Source of the DNA: Chromera velia
Taxonomy: Eukaryota; Sar; Chromeraceae
Assembly (NCBI GenBank): GCA_018398765.1
Contig: JAHBMJ010002822.1
Coordinates: 1-15,669 of the forward strand
Reading direction: 5' to 3'
DNA: 15,669 nt
Below the pieces are notes generated by a model. The model was not told where the DNA came from, did no database searches, and saw only the letters and a list, made by a program, of their open reading frames with translations. Position 1 is the stretch's first letter. Every line of letters begins with the position of its first letter. This document shows positions 1 to 7,945 of the stretch, one piece after another. The translations under genes were made by a program, and so were the position numbers.

Positions 1-551
1 CCATTCCTGTTCCGCTGAAGACAAAAACTCACTCACATCCTGTCTTGTGGGACTACCATTCCTGTTCCGCTGAAGACAAAAACTCACTCACATCCTGTCT
101 TGTGGGACTACCATTCCTGTTCCGCTGAAGACAAAAACTCACTCACATCCTGTCTTGTGGGACTACCATTCCTGTTCCGCTGAAGACAAAAACTCACTCA
201 CATCCTGTCTTGTGGGACTACCATTCCTGTTCCGCTGAAGACAAAAACTCACTCACATCCTGTCTTGTGGGACTACCATTCCTGTTCCGCTGAAGACAAA
301 AACTCACTCACATCCTGTCTTGTGGGACTACCATTCCTGTTCCGCTGAAGACAAAAACTCACTCACATCCTGTCTTGTGGGACTACCATTCCTGTTCCGC
401 TGAAGACAAAAAACTCACTCACATCCTGTCTTGTGGGACTACCATTCCTGTTCCGCTGAAGACAAAAACTCACTCACATCCTGTCTTGTGGGACTACCAT
501 TCCTGTTCCACTGAAGACAAAAACTTACCCAGATCTCGTCTTGTGGGACAG
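1..551. repeat. 55-bp tandem repeat array, ten copies, cut by the window edge
   Basis: Units begin at 1, 56, 111, 166, 221, 276, 331, 386, 442 and 497. The first nine are identical except that unit 8 has one extra A in its A-run (56 bp). Unit 10 (497-551) has diverged by about eight substitutions. On the minus strand each regular unit contains a donor-like GTGAGT followed about 15 nt later by a pyrimidine stretch ending in TCTTCAG; unit 10 has the stronger donor GTAAGT. The near identity of the copies points to recent expansion or homogenisation. The array lies downstream of the last exon found for the minus-strand Snf2 gene, so it is probably intronic, though it could lie beyond that gene. 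There are no unique spacers, so this is not a CRISPR array. Confidence 0.97.
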
Positions 552-966
552 ACACGTTTTATTCTCATTCTCTTATGAACGGCAAGACCCATGCAGGTGG
601 TTGAAGCGCGACACTCCACGCAAACTCTACTTGACCAGACTCCGCTTTCCTTCCTGTGCTCCATTGAAAGGTCCCGTCCACTCTCTCCCCTTTCCTTGCC
701 GTCGCGTCGTCCTTTCCACCTTCCTTTTCTTTGCAACAACTGAATTTTGTCGTATCCGCCTCTCGTCCCTTCCTCTGTTCCGCCGGCTCTTTCCTCGTTC
801 CGTCTGCCATATTCCCCTGACCCAGATGAGCTGAGCTGGTTGGGTTTCTCATGAGGTGCGTTTCGATTCCAACGCGAACAGTTCGTTTTCGTTGAGCGAC
901 TCACATGCACGCACGACAGAAGAAATAAATGAGCAAACACACAAACAAACAAACAAACAAACTGAC
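552..966 (-). other. Probable start of Snf2 intron 12, no exon recognised
   Basis: This begins on the minus strand with the donor GTCAGT (966-961), followed by a TTTG-repeat stretch. I looked for the segment that should follow NHPY in Snf2 proteins (the GK-L-LD linker and helicase motif IV) in all three minus frames and did not find it. Positions 620-830 are purine-rich on the minus strand and open in two frames, giving Lys/Arg/Glu/Gly-rich translations with no similarity I recognise. The simplest reading is intron sequence; a lineage-specific insert exon cannot be ruled out. Confidence 0.55.
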
Positions 967-1143
967 CCCAGCATCAGATACGGGTGGTTGACGACTTTCC
1001 TCTGCTGCATCTGCGGATTGTTGCACCCGAACCCGTCCTTGCCGCTGACCATCTCATACAGACACCTCTGGACTCCCGACATGGGACACGCAATCAGCTG
1101 CTCTGTCTTCTTCGGAACCTCATCCTCCACTTCCTTCTTCTCC
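967..1143 (-). CDS. SNF2: Snf2 exon 12: end of the N-terminal ATPase lobe
   Basis: 177 nt, entering with one base and leaving with two. Acceptor CTGCAG after a run of CTGT/CTGC units, donor GTCAGT (966-961). It encodes [24 protein letters not shown] and [10 protein letters not shown], aligned to the KKEVEAQLPEKVE, MSALQRVLY and RKICNHPYM blocks. The usual Cys before NHPY is Val. The gene must continue to the left. Confidence 0.92.
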
Positions 1144-3444
1144 CTGCAGGCAGACAGGCAGGCAGACCAAAAGAAACAAACGAAGAAAAACCAATCAAAA
1201 GGGCATGCATGCGAGTATTGACCAGAATCCAGCCGACGCAGAACTGCTTGCATGAAATTGCTTCGAGGAGGAAGAAATTCAAGAAGCACAAACGGCTGGA
1301 GGTCGATTACACGCATGCAGCTCTTGAAGAAAGGAGGAAAGTCGTCACAACGCAGCAAACGGACGGACAGAAAGAAAACAGCAGAGAGAGTACCGTCTCG
1401 CCTCTTCCTTCCTTCTCCAGCAGGCCCTTCTCTCTCTCTGACTACAGAACTAAGTGCATTCACTCAATTCCATTCGTCCTCCCTCATTCCCCCCCTGTGG
1501 TCTCCCTCCACCTGAGAGAGAGACACAACACATGACAAAAACAGCAAACTGACTCCCATGAACCCACCCGCCTGCATGCACGCACAGAAAAAACCCCTAC
1601 CCACCCGCCCCCCTGCCTGTCTATCTGACACACCTTCTGAGAAGGAACCGCTCGAGGATCTTGTGGAGCCTCCTGATGATCAGCATCTTCCTCTCCTCGT
1701 CGAGGAACTGTTCCTCCTCAGCTGCCGAGGAGGAAGAAGACGAAGACGACGAACTGCTGCCTCCCCGATTCACAACAAAGTCTGGAATGGAAGTGAGCAG
1801 AGAGGCACAAAATCCACAAAGAAACAGATAAGATTTTGAAAAAAGAGGCAAAGCGTCCAATCACATGTGCACATGTGCAAACAAAAAGGGAAGGCGAAGG
1901 AATGAAACCAAACTTTGTCACGCGTGTTTGAATTGAAAGGTATGGAGGGAAGGGAAGGGCGAAGAGGGAGGCAAGTAAGAGGAAGGCTATGCACAGCCGC
2001 AGACAAGCAGACGGTAGTCAGACAGAAGGGAGGCAACCAGATAAAGAGAAGAGAAACGGAGAGAGACAGACCGGCATCAAACCAATCTCTGAAGGTCGCA
2101 GAGGAGTTGAACACTTTTGGCATCAGGAAGTTGAGGAGTGCCCAGACTTCCTGGAGGTCGTTTTGGAGAGGAGTACCTGCAGACAGGCAGGAGGGCATCC
2201 GGTCGTTCATTCATTCATCCATCGCACTTTGTCACAAGGACACTGGGAGAGGGAGCTGGTGAGTCCAAGAGTGTGGGTGAAAAAGCGCTCAGCAAGACTG
2301 ACTAGTCGATATACGATCTACAGAAAAAGATTTCCACAGACAGACTGTATCGTTCTCTCTTTCCTTTTTGTCTTCCTTTCTTTCTTTCACAGACAGACGG
2401 ACTGACAGAGAGACAGAAAATGCGACGAACAAACCTGTGAGTGCCAGTCTTCGTCTGCTCTTGTAGTTTCTGTTCAACACCTGCACGAGTTTGCTCTTCG
2501 GGTTCTTCAGCCTGTGGGCTTCGTCCACCACCAGGTACTCCCACTCAAATTTACTCAAGTACGCCTTGTCCTTCATGGCATATCTGTAAGGGCATAGAGA
2601 GGAGAGGAGAGGAACTAGAACGTCGTCAAGTGGTTCGAATGGAATGTATTTACATTTTCTTTCCTTTCTGCATCATGCTTTGGATCGATGGAGTGCTTTC
2701 TCTGTCCTTCGTGTGGGATTCGTGCACATACCGGGGGGGATTGGAGAACCGAAAGGATGGCTGGCGAATCAATGGAGGAAAGAGATGGTGAGCTGCGGGA
2801 GTGCGAAGACAGTATTGTAATTTGACCATGAAAATATATCTCCCTCTCCCGCCGCCTTGGTGTCTGTGCTTCTGGTCCGTCAAGCACCTCCACAACCAGA
2901 CGGTGGATTTACACACGCGTAGGCTGAGCTGAGCTACATTTATCTACTGTCTGTCCGTATGTCTGTCTGTCTGTCTGCCTTTCTGGTTACCTCCTGACTT
3001 GTCTGTAGTGACGAGAACGTTGAATACGGGTTTCCCGCCTCGGTACTGGAAGTATTTGGCCCTCAGGGTCTTTCGGACCTCCCTGCAACCCCCTCCCATT
3101 CATCGACGCACACTGTCCATTCACTCATTCCACCACGCAGATGTGCTCTCGGTTGAGAGCATGGGCGATAATGCCAACATGAATTGCTGAGCAGAAGTTG
3201 AAGCCGGCGTGTCGTGCGGGGGCGAGGTGCCAAGTGATGCATTTCATGTGTGTTGATTGCATTTCATTCATTCATTCATTCATTCATTCATTCATTCGAT
3301 CAACCTCGAAGAAAAACAGAACTTCCAACTCGGAGCGCACGCTCCACCGACAAGAAGAAAGATGACGAAGAGAGTGACAGAAACGTACATAGCATAGAAT
3401 TCGAAAAAAACAGAAGAAAAGAAGAATTTTACAAGCAGAAAGTG

Positions 3445-3481
<37 letters not shown>

Positions 3482-4260
3482 CTGACGGAGCCCCTTCGTA
3501 GAGAAAGAAGACGCAGTCAGGGTACCAACGCTTCAGTTCCCTCTCCCACCCCGTGTGAAGAGTCGACAGAGGAGCCAAAATCAAATGGGGTCCAAAGTTT
3601 CGCTGCACGCAACAAGGCAGGGAGAGACTTCGAGAATGGTCAGAAAAAAAAAAAAATCACAGCAGTCAACCGAAGAGAGAACATGTCAAAGAAGCGCCGG
3701 GGCAACAGTCACCTTGAGCAGGTACAGAAAGAAAGTGGAACAGAGGGGAAGGGCGGCAACAGAAACAAAGATAATGAAGGGGCTGCGCTTTCCAACTGGA
3801 AGAAAGAAGCATTCAAATTGCATGGAAGACGCATTCAAATACCTCTCTGTCAAACCCGCACACCAAGCAACCCAACCAACCACCTTTGCATGCATGAGAG
3901 AAGTGAAGAGCTTACCTTGACTTCCGCGAGGTACGCAAACAGGGCGACTGTCTGGATGGTCTTGCCGAGACCCATTGCGTCAGCCTGAAAGAGAAACAAA
4001 AGGAAGGGAGGGCGGGAATGGGATTCAAAAGAGAGGCAAAAACAAAAGCACAGGGAAGGAAGGGGAAAACGAGGAAGAAAGAAGACAGGGACAGACAGAC
4101 GGACAGACAGACGCTCGACCACCCATTCCAACTGCTTGCCCCTGGCTGGAGGGCGAGTGAAGGAAGCTGAAGAAGGTCTTCAAATACACACGGAAACTCG
4201 GAGCGGGCAACAGAACATAGGAAATGTGAGCTTCACGACTCGGGTTGCCCTTCAACCAGC

Positions 4261-4311
<51 letters not shown>

Positions 4312-4317
4312 CGTGCG

Positions 4318-4363
<46 letters not shown>

Positions 4364-4393
4364 TGTGTGCGTCTCTCTCTCTCTCTCTCTCTT

Positions 4394-4433
<40 letters not shown>

Positions 4434-5915
4434 TGTGTGAGTGTGTGTGTGTGTGCACGCAAGAGACGAACGGACCAGTATTCCGTCTCTGTTCTTGTTG
4501 TACAGGTTCACAAGAAACTCGAGACCGGCCATTTGATACTTGCGCAGCTCCCCCTGCAGGTGTCAGACAGAGAGGCGAACAAACAGATAAGCAGGCAAAG
4601 TAGATGAACGGGTAAAAACAGGAAGGAAGGAAGGAAGGAAGGAAGGAAAGAGGACATCGGTCGAATACCCTTCGACTTTCCGACACGATGGAAACAGGCA
4701 GACAGACAGACTCTATGTTTCTTTCTTCTCCCCTCTTCTTCTTTTCATGTACACAACAGACGAAGACAGAAAGACGGGCAGATAGACAGACAGGGGCACA
4801 CGCATACGCGCAGGCAGGAGGGCAGGTTCATAGAGCGTACGTAGCATCTCCCTCCCTCCCTCCACCTACATTCAGATTGCTGGGTGGTTCCACTTTTTCT
4901 CTCTTCTCGACCCAAGCCGCCCCGGGTGCAACGCCCGCGTCTCCTGCTGCGAAGACAGCGCCCTTTCCGGCTCCTGCTGCCCCCTCTCCTCCCGTGTCTG
5001 CAGCCGCTTGCTTGAGGGAGGACTCGAGGGACTCCAGAACCTCGTCTGTTTTCTTGAACAGTTCCTGCAGTCAATCGGGAGAGACAAAAGTTGCAGGCAA
5101 CGGGAAGGAAGGAAAAGACAGGGAGGGACAGAGTGAGTGGGACTGACGGACAGAACGATGGCTGCATGCCTTTGTCTCTCTGGACGCTCCCTTTCCTGTT
5201 CCCGTCTTATTCTCTCTGCCTGCCTAACTGACCTGGAGCTTCGTCATTCTGCACTCCTCCACCAGACGCCTGTACGAGACTTCATCTTGGGCCTGCACGC
5301 GCAGAGGAAAGGGAAGTGAAGTCAATGAAAATCAGCGTGTAAGTAAAAAAATGTCGGACTCTCGCATGCACCTGACGCACGCACACTCTTCATGCAGTGC
5401 ATCGAATTTATGTAGCTACTTCTCCGAACAGCATGCTATCAACTGAGCTGGACGACAGTCTTCTTCCTTCCTTCCAGACCACCATTCATTCCCCTCCAGT
5501 CAAAGACTCTGGGTTCATCAAATCTCTCAGAAGCCCCGTTTCCACTCAACCGTCCACTGTCGAAAAAAACGTTCCGAGGACGCAGCAGTCAAAAGTCATT
5601 CAGAAGACCCCACTCAACGAACGGACAGACAGACTTTTCAGACTCAGGCAAACGGCCAAAAAGAAGCAGAGGGGCGGAGACAGACTGACAGAAAAGAAGA
5701 AAGACAAGGTTGAGAAAAGGGGTGGAAGCGGATCTTCTGACTTACCCACTGACCTCTCTGTACTTCCTCAGCTGCTCTCGAACGGAGCGCTGGCGCTCCT
5801 CCGCTGCGACTTCGGTAGGGTCTCTCTGAGCAGCCTCCTGGCTCTTCAGTTCTGCTCGCTTGCTCAACTCACGCTTTACCTGCACAGGCATACCCGCAAA
5901 CAGCAGAATCAACGG

Positions 5916-5989
<74 letters not shown>

Positions 5990-7945
5990 TGTGCGTGCGA
6001 GCTTCGTGAAGAACAAACAAATCGGCAACGTCCGCGTTCATCTGTGGGTGGGCCCATCACAGACGTGCAATGAGGCAGGCAGGCAGGCAAGCAAGCAAAG
6101 AGGCACACGTTGGAAAAGAAGGAAAGAAAGAAAAGGAGAAGGAAGGAAGGAAAGAAGGGAGCAAGGGAGGAAGGAGAGAAGCGACAAAAAGAGAGAGAAG
6201 AGGAAGGGACTGACAACAATCAGGAGGCGCCGGTTCGCTTTCTGCCTGAAATCAGTGGCTTCCCTCATTCCTCTTTGTACATCCTTCGCTCTCTCGCACA
6301 AGACCTTCCTGTACGATCTCACATGAAACCGCCGTGCGTCTCTCTTTCTGATCTCCTCCTTCGCATCTTCTGTCTCCAACCGGATGATCTTCGCTCGGCG
6401 CACTTCCTTCGGTTGAAAATTCAGAAGCCGGGGCATCTGTCGGCACGGATACTCAGCACCCTTGTGCGCAAGGTTGCAGGCAGTGACCCTGTACCGCACT
6501 TGCCGCTGCAAGAGCTTGAGTTTCTCCAGTCTGTCTGCCAATGAAAGGGGGGGAGGGTTGCTCTGACGATGTGGGGATGAAGAGGAAGGCGAGTCAGGAG
6601 ATCGCGGCGGTTGAGAGGGGGTGGTGCTTTCGGGGGGCATGATTGATGGCGGAGGAACTGCAGGAGGGGGCAGAGCGGAGAGAGGGAAAGGAGGAGGAAC
6701 CAGGACCGAAAAGATGGGGGGAGACCGTGTGGGAGAAGTGGCAGGGATCAGAGGCGCGCCTGGCCCTGTCCGAGGTGGCGAACCAGAGGGAGCACTTGGA
6801 ACCAGAGGAGCCCCCCCGGCAGGGGAGAGAGAGCCAGACGGTGCAGGGGGGAGCACGGGGGGCCCGGCCCGAGAGGGCGACCCGGAAGGAGCAGGTTGAA
6901 ACAAAGGGGGACCGATGGGTGGCATGAAAGCCGCGGGGGGGAGAAACTGCGACAGGGCTGCAGCTGGCCCGAAATGGGGTGACAAGGACGCAGCACGGGA
7001 GGGAGATCGGGTGCCCTTCTGTGGCCCTGCATGAGTGGAGTTGAACGCTTTCGCTGCTGCTGCATTCATGGCCATATAGCATCTGCTGAGCTGCTTGAGG
7101 TCGGCTTTCGTCTGCAGATTTTGGGACCACCAGTTGGCAGTCTGTTGGGGCTGTAGGTGGGCTTGAATGACCCCCCCTTTTTGCATCCTCGTCTTCAAAG
7201 CGGGCCTGTAAGCATACTGAGGTCGTGACACAAGAGTGTGAGCTCTGTTCTGGAGAATAAACTCATCGGCTTCGGGGCTCAGGGGGTCCAAGACAGGGAC
7301 AGCCGACAACGATCCTTCTTCCCCATTGCCCATATCCGCGTCGACGGCACACCCATTTTCGTGGTCGACCTGCATTCCGTCACCGACCCGGTCGGCTGCC
7401 TGACCTCCTTGCTCCCCTTCGGCCTTTAGAGGCACGCTGTTCGAGCCGTCAGACTCTCTCGCGGCCTCTGCAGGCCCCCCCGCCTCCCGATCCCCCCCCT
7501 GAGGACCGAGCTCCCGTGCACTCTCGGCCTCCTCTGCGGCTTTTTTGCCCTCTGTATGGTGAGGGGGCTCTGGTTTTGGAGCTCCACTCCGCGAAAATTC
7601 TGGTTGCTCAGCCTCTTTACCCTCCTTCTGTATAGATTTGACAGCTGCGCCATGTTTTTGTTGGAGAGCGGCCGTGAACTCTCTGTCCAGCGATCGAAAG
7701 TCCTCGAGAAAGAACTCGTACGCTCGAATCTGTTCTAATAAAAGGGAGTATTGAGCAGGAGTAAAAAGAGTTTCAGGTTTTACGTGCCCATTCTTGTTCT
7801 TCTCCTTACAATGAAGGAAAAAAGAAAGCAGTCCGTGGGTGTCTGGATTGCTCGCAGTTCCCTGTTCCTGCTGCGGGTACTCTTTATGGATCTGGTGGAG
7901 CACCGAGCACAAAGAAGGGTAGGAACCACTAGTCCCTTTATTCAT
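967..7945 (-). CDS. SNF2: Snf2/Brahma-type chromatin-remodelling ATPase (SMARCA2/4-like), 12 exons, 3' end outside window
   Basis: This encodes the catalytic ATPase expected of a SWI/SNF-class nucleosome remodeller, acting in the nucleus. Exons on the minus strand: 7945-6215, 5879-5754, 5292-5233, 5064-4870, 4553-4476, 3984-3916, 3602-3487, 3082-2999, 2583-2435, 2176-2072, 1781-1634, 1143-967. They total 3038 nt, or 1012 codons plus two bases, and every join keeps frame. Domains in order: QLQ at about 61-80, acidic and proline-rich linker about 100-466, LLNFQ at about 507, HSA about 520-640, then the DEXD/SNF2_N lobe from about 705: Walker A MGLGKT (K738), PLSTL, DEAH (840-843), TGTPLQN, IIRRLHK, FLLRR, NHPYL. 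QLQ plus HSA separates it from ISWI, CHD and INO80. The helicase C lobe and any bromodomain are not in the window. The start is the first in-frame ATG, 27 codons after an in-frame stop at 8026-8024; an upstream 5' exon is possible. The gene is divergent from the phosphatase gene. Confidence 0.93.
1634..1781 (-). CDS. SNF2: Snf2 exon 11: poly-Ser insert and RRLHK...FLLRR
   Basis: 148 nt. Acceptor TTCCAG, donor GTGTGT. It encodes FVVNRGG, a run of eleven serines, AAEEEQ, then [18 protein letters not shown], which is nearly identical to the IIRRLHKVLRPFLLRR block of Brahma/BRG1. The serine run replaces a short acidic linker and is probably a codon-repeat expansion (TCN/AGY mixed). Confidence 0.94.
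2072..2176 (-). CDS. SNF2: Snf2 exon 10: motif III (TPLQN)
   Basis: 105 nt, entering with two bases and leaving with one. Acceptor CTGCAG, donor GTCTGT (2071-2066). It encodes [20 protein letters not shown] and then the FRDWFDA segment, matching the LQNKLPELWALLNFLLP...FEQWFNAPF stretch of Brahma proteins. Confidence 0.95.
2435..2583 (-). CDS. SNF2: Snf2 exon 9: DEAH box (motif II) and start of motif III
   Basis: 149 nt. Acceptor TTACAG, donor GTTTGT. It encodes [16 protein letters not shown], with DEAH at about residues 840-843, then QVLN and RRLALTG. The last base is the first of the glycine codon of TGTPLQN, completed in exon 10. Confidence 0.96.
2947..2979 (+). repeat. (CTGT)n tract in Snf2 intron 8
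   Basis: A run of CTGT units with two interruptions, near the donor of intron 8. Unlike the other introns of this gene, here CTGT is on the non-transcribed orientation. Confidence 0.85.
2999..3082 (-). CDS. SNF2: Snf2 exon 8: motif Ib region
   Basis: 84 nt, entering with one base and leaving with two. Acceptor TTGCAG, donor GTCAGG (2998-2993). It encodes [18 protein letters not shown] then FNVLVTTDK, aligned to the FNVLLTTYEYIIKDK region of Brahma; the normal TTYE is TTDK here. A second possible donor five bases further on (GTAACC) would break the frame into exon 9. Confidence 0.9.
3260..3298 (+). repeat. (ATTC)n microsatellite in Snf2 intron 7
   Basis: About nine uninterrupted ATTC units in the interior of intron 7. 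Confidence 0.95.
3449..3478 (+). repeat. (AG)n microsatellite in Snf2 intron 7
   Basis: About 15 AG units, immediately inside the donor of intron 7 (CT repeat on the transcribed strand). Confidence 0.95.
3487..3602 (-). CDS. SNF2: Snf2 exon 7: motif Ia
   Basis: This exon has 116 nt and leaves phase 2; acceptor GTGCAG, donor GTCAGT (3486-3481). It encodes [15 protein letters not shown] followed by [14 protein letters not shown]. The family usually has PLSTLSNW; here one residue is inserted before the Trp. A long AG/CT microsatellite begins just inside the following intron. Confidence 0.93.
3916..3984 (-). CDS. SNF2: Snf2 exon 6: Walker A (motif I)
   Basis: This exon has 23 codons, phase 0 at both ends; acceptor TTTCAG, donor GTAAGC. 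It encodes [19 protein letters not shown], with the nucleotide-binding lysine at about residue 738. The usual Glu of DEMGLGKT is Ala here; the core GLGKT is intact, so ATP binding should be kept. Confidence 0.96.
4089..4113 (+). repeat. (CAGA)n tract in Snf2 intron 5
   Basis: Repeated CAGA/CGGA units on the plus strand, read as CTGT/TCCG on the transcribed strand, upstream of the exon 6 acceptor. Similar tracts occur in most introns of this gene. Confidence 0.85.
4261..4455 (+). repeat. Compound (CT)n(GT)n microsatellite, three alternating blocks
   Basis: Three successive CT-then-GT blocks span 195 bp in intron 5, ending about 14 bases from the exon 5 donor. On the transcribed strand they read CA then GA. 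Long open frames here (Thr-His or Ser-Leu repeats) are artefacts of the repeat. Confidence 0.97.
4476..4553 (-). CDS. SNF2: Snf2 exon 5: start of ATPase lobe
   Basis: This exon has 26 codons, phase 0 at both ends; acceptor CTGCAG, donor GTCCGT (4475-4470). The sequence [18 protein letters not shown] is the conserved Q-motif region of Snf2 ATPases, ending NRDGIL directly before Walker A. A CT/GT microsatellite starts about 14 bases into the following intron. Confidence 0.93.
4619..4650 (+). repeat. (GGAA)n microsatellite in Snf2 intron 4
   Basis: About seven GGAA units, giving a TTCC pyrimidine tract on the transcribed strand upstream of the exon 5 acceptor. Confidence 0.93.
4870..5064 (-). 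CDS. SNF2: Snf2 exon 4: post-HSA helix end and lead-in to ATPase
   Basis: This exon has 65 codons, phase 0 at both ends; acceptor ACTGCAG, donor GTAGGT (4869-4864). It begins [14 protein letters not shown], matching the LLQQTDEYVANL segment of Brahma-type proteins. An Ala/Gly-rich linker follows, then EPPSNLN, the usual entry to the ATPase lobe. Confidence 0.87.
5233..5292 (-). CDS. SNF2: Snf2 exon 3: post-HSA segment
   Basis: Twenty codons, phase 0 at both ends; acceptor GTGCAG, donor GTCAGT (5232-5227), with an in-frame TAG immediately after if unspliced. The peptide [20 protein letters not shown] aligns with the AEDEEGYRKLID segment of Brahma/BRG1, which is the main evidence for this short exon. 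Confidence 0.85.
5754..5879 (-). CDS. SNF2: Snf2 exon 2: HSA helix
   Basis: This exon has 42 codons, phase 0 at both ends, between acceptor TGTGCAG (5886-5880) and donor GTCAGT (5753-5748). The product is highly charged ([12 protein letters not shown]... EQLRKYRE), as expected for the long HSA/post-HSA helix. A textbook donor GTAAGT lies eight bases downstream of the exon end (5745-5740) but would leave phase 2, which does not fit exon 3. Confidence 0.85.
5918..5998 (+). repeat. (CT)n(GT)n microsatellite in Snf2 intron 1
   Basis: A single CT-then-GT block with the same composition and orientation as the intron 5 block; it ends 38 bases before the exon 2 acceptor. Confidence 0.96.
6064..6210 (-). 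repeat. Pyrimidine-rich simple-repeat stretch in Snf2 intron 1
   Basis: From the donor inward the transcribed strand is almost pure pyrimidine (TTCC, TTCT units), ending in GCCT/GCTT units (plus strand GGCA, AGCA at 6064-6098). No coding signal. Confidence 0.8.
6215..7945 (-). CDS. SNF2: Snf2 exon 1: QLQ motif, proline-rich linker, start of HSA
   Basis: This exon has 577 codons and ends in phase 0 at donor GTCAGT (6214-6209). Residues 61-80 match the QLQ motif ([16 protein letters not shown]). Residues about 105-230 are Glu/Ala/Gly-rich and look disordered. Residues about 319-466 are Pro/Ser-rich with imperfect repeats of PAPSGSP. From about 467 the chain becomes basic and helical; [12 protein letters not shown] aligns with the RLLNFQRQLR segment that precedes HSA in Brahma/BRG1. 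The HSA helix (binds actin-related proteins in known remodellers) continues into exons 2-4. The proline-rich part makes the plus strand here very G-rich. Confidence 0.92.

Noticed and set aside
1-551. CRISPR-like array
   Set aside because: Units are contiguous with no unique spacers, and the window is clearly eukaryotic nuclear DNA.
541-834. Plus-strand open frame of 97 codons
   Set aside because: Pyrimidine-rich antisense sequence, with no motif and no upstream gene context.
4025-4686. Long open frames encoding Thr-His and Arg-Glu runs
   Set aside because: They are translations of the CT/GT microsatellite within intron 5 and carry no protein signal.
5397-6326. Plus-strand open frame of 309 codons
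   Set aside because: It lies antisense to introns 1 and 2 and exon 2 of the Snf2 gene, and reads through CT/GT and GGAA repeats; no domain is visible.
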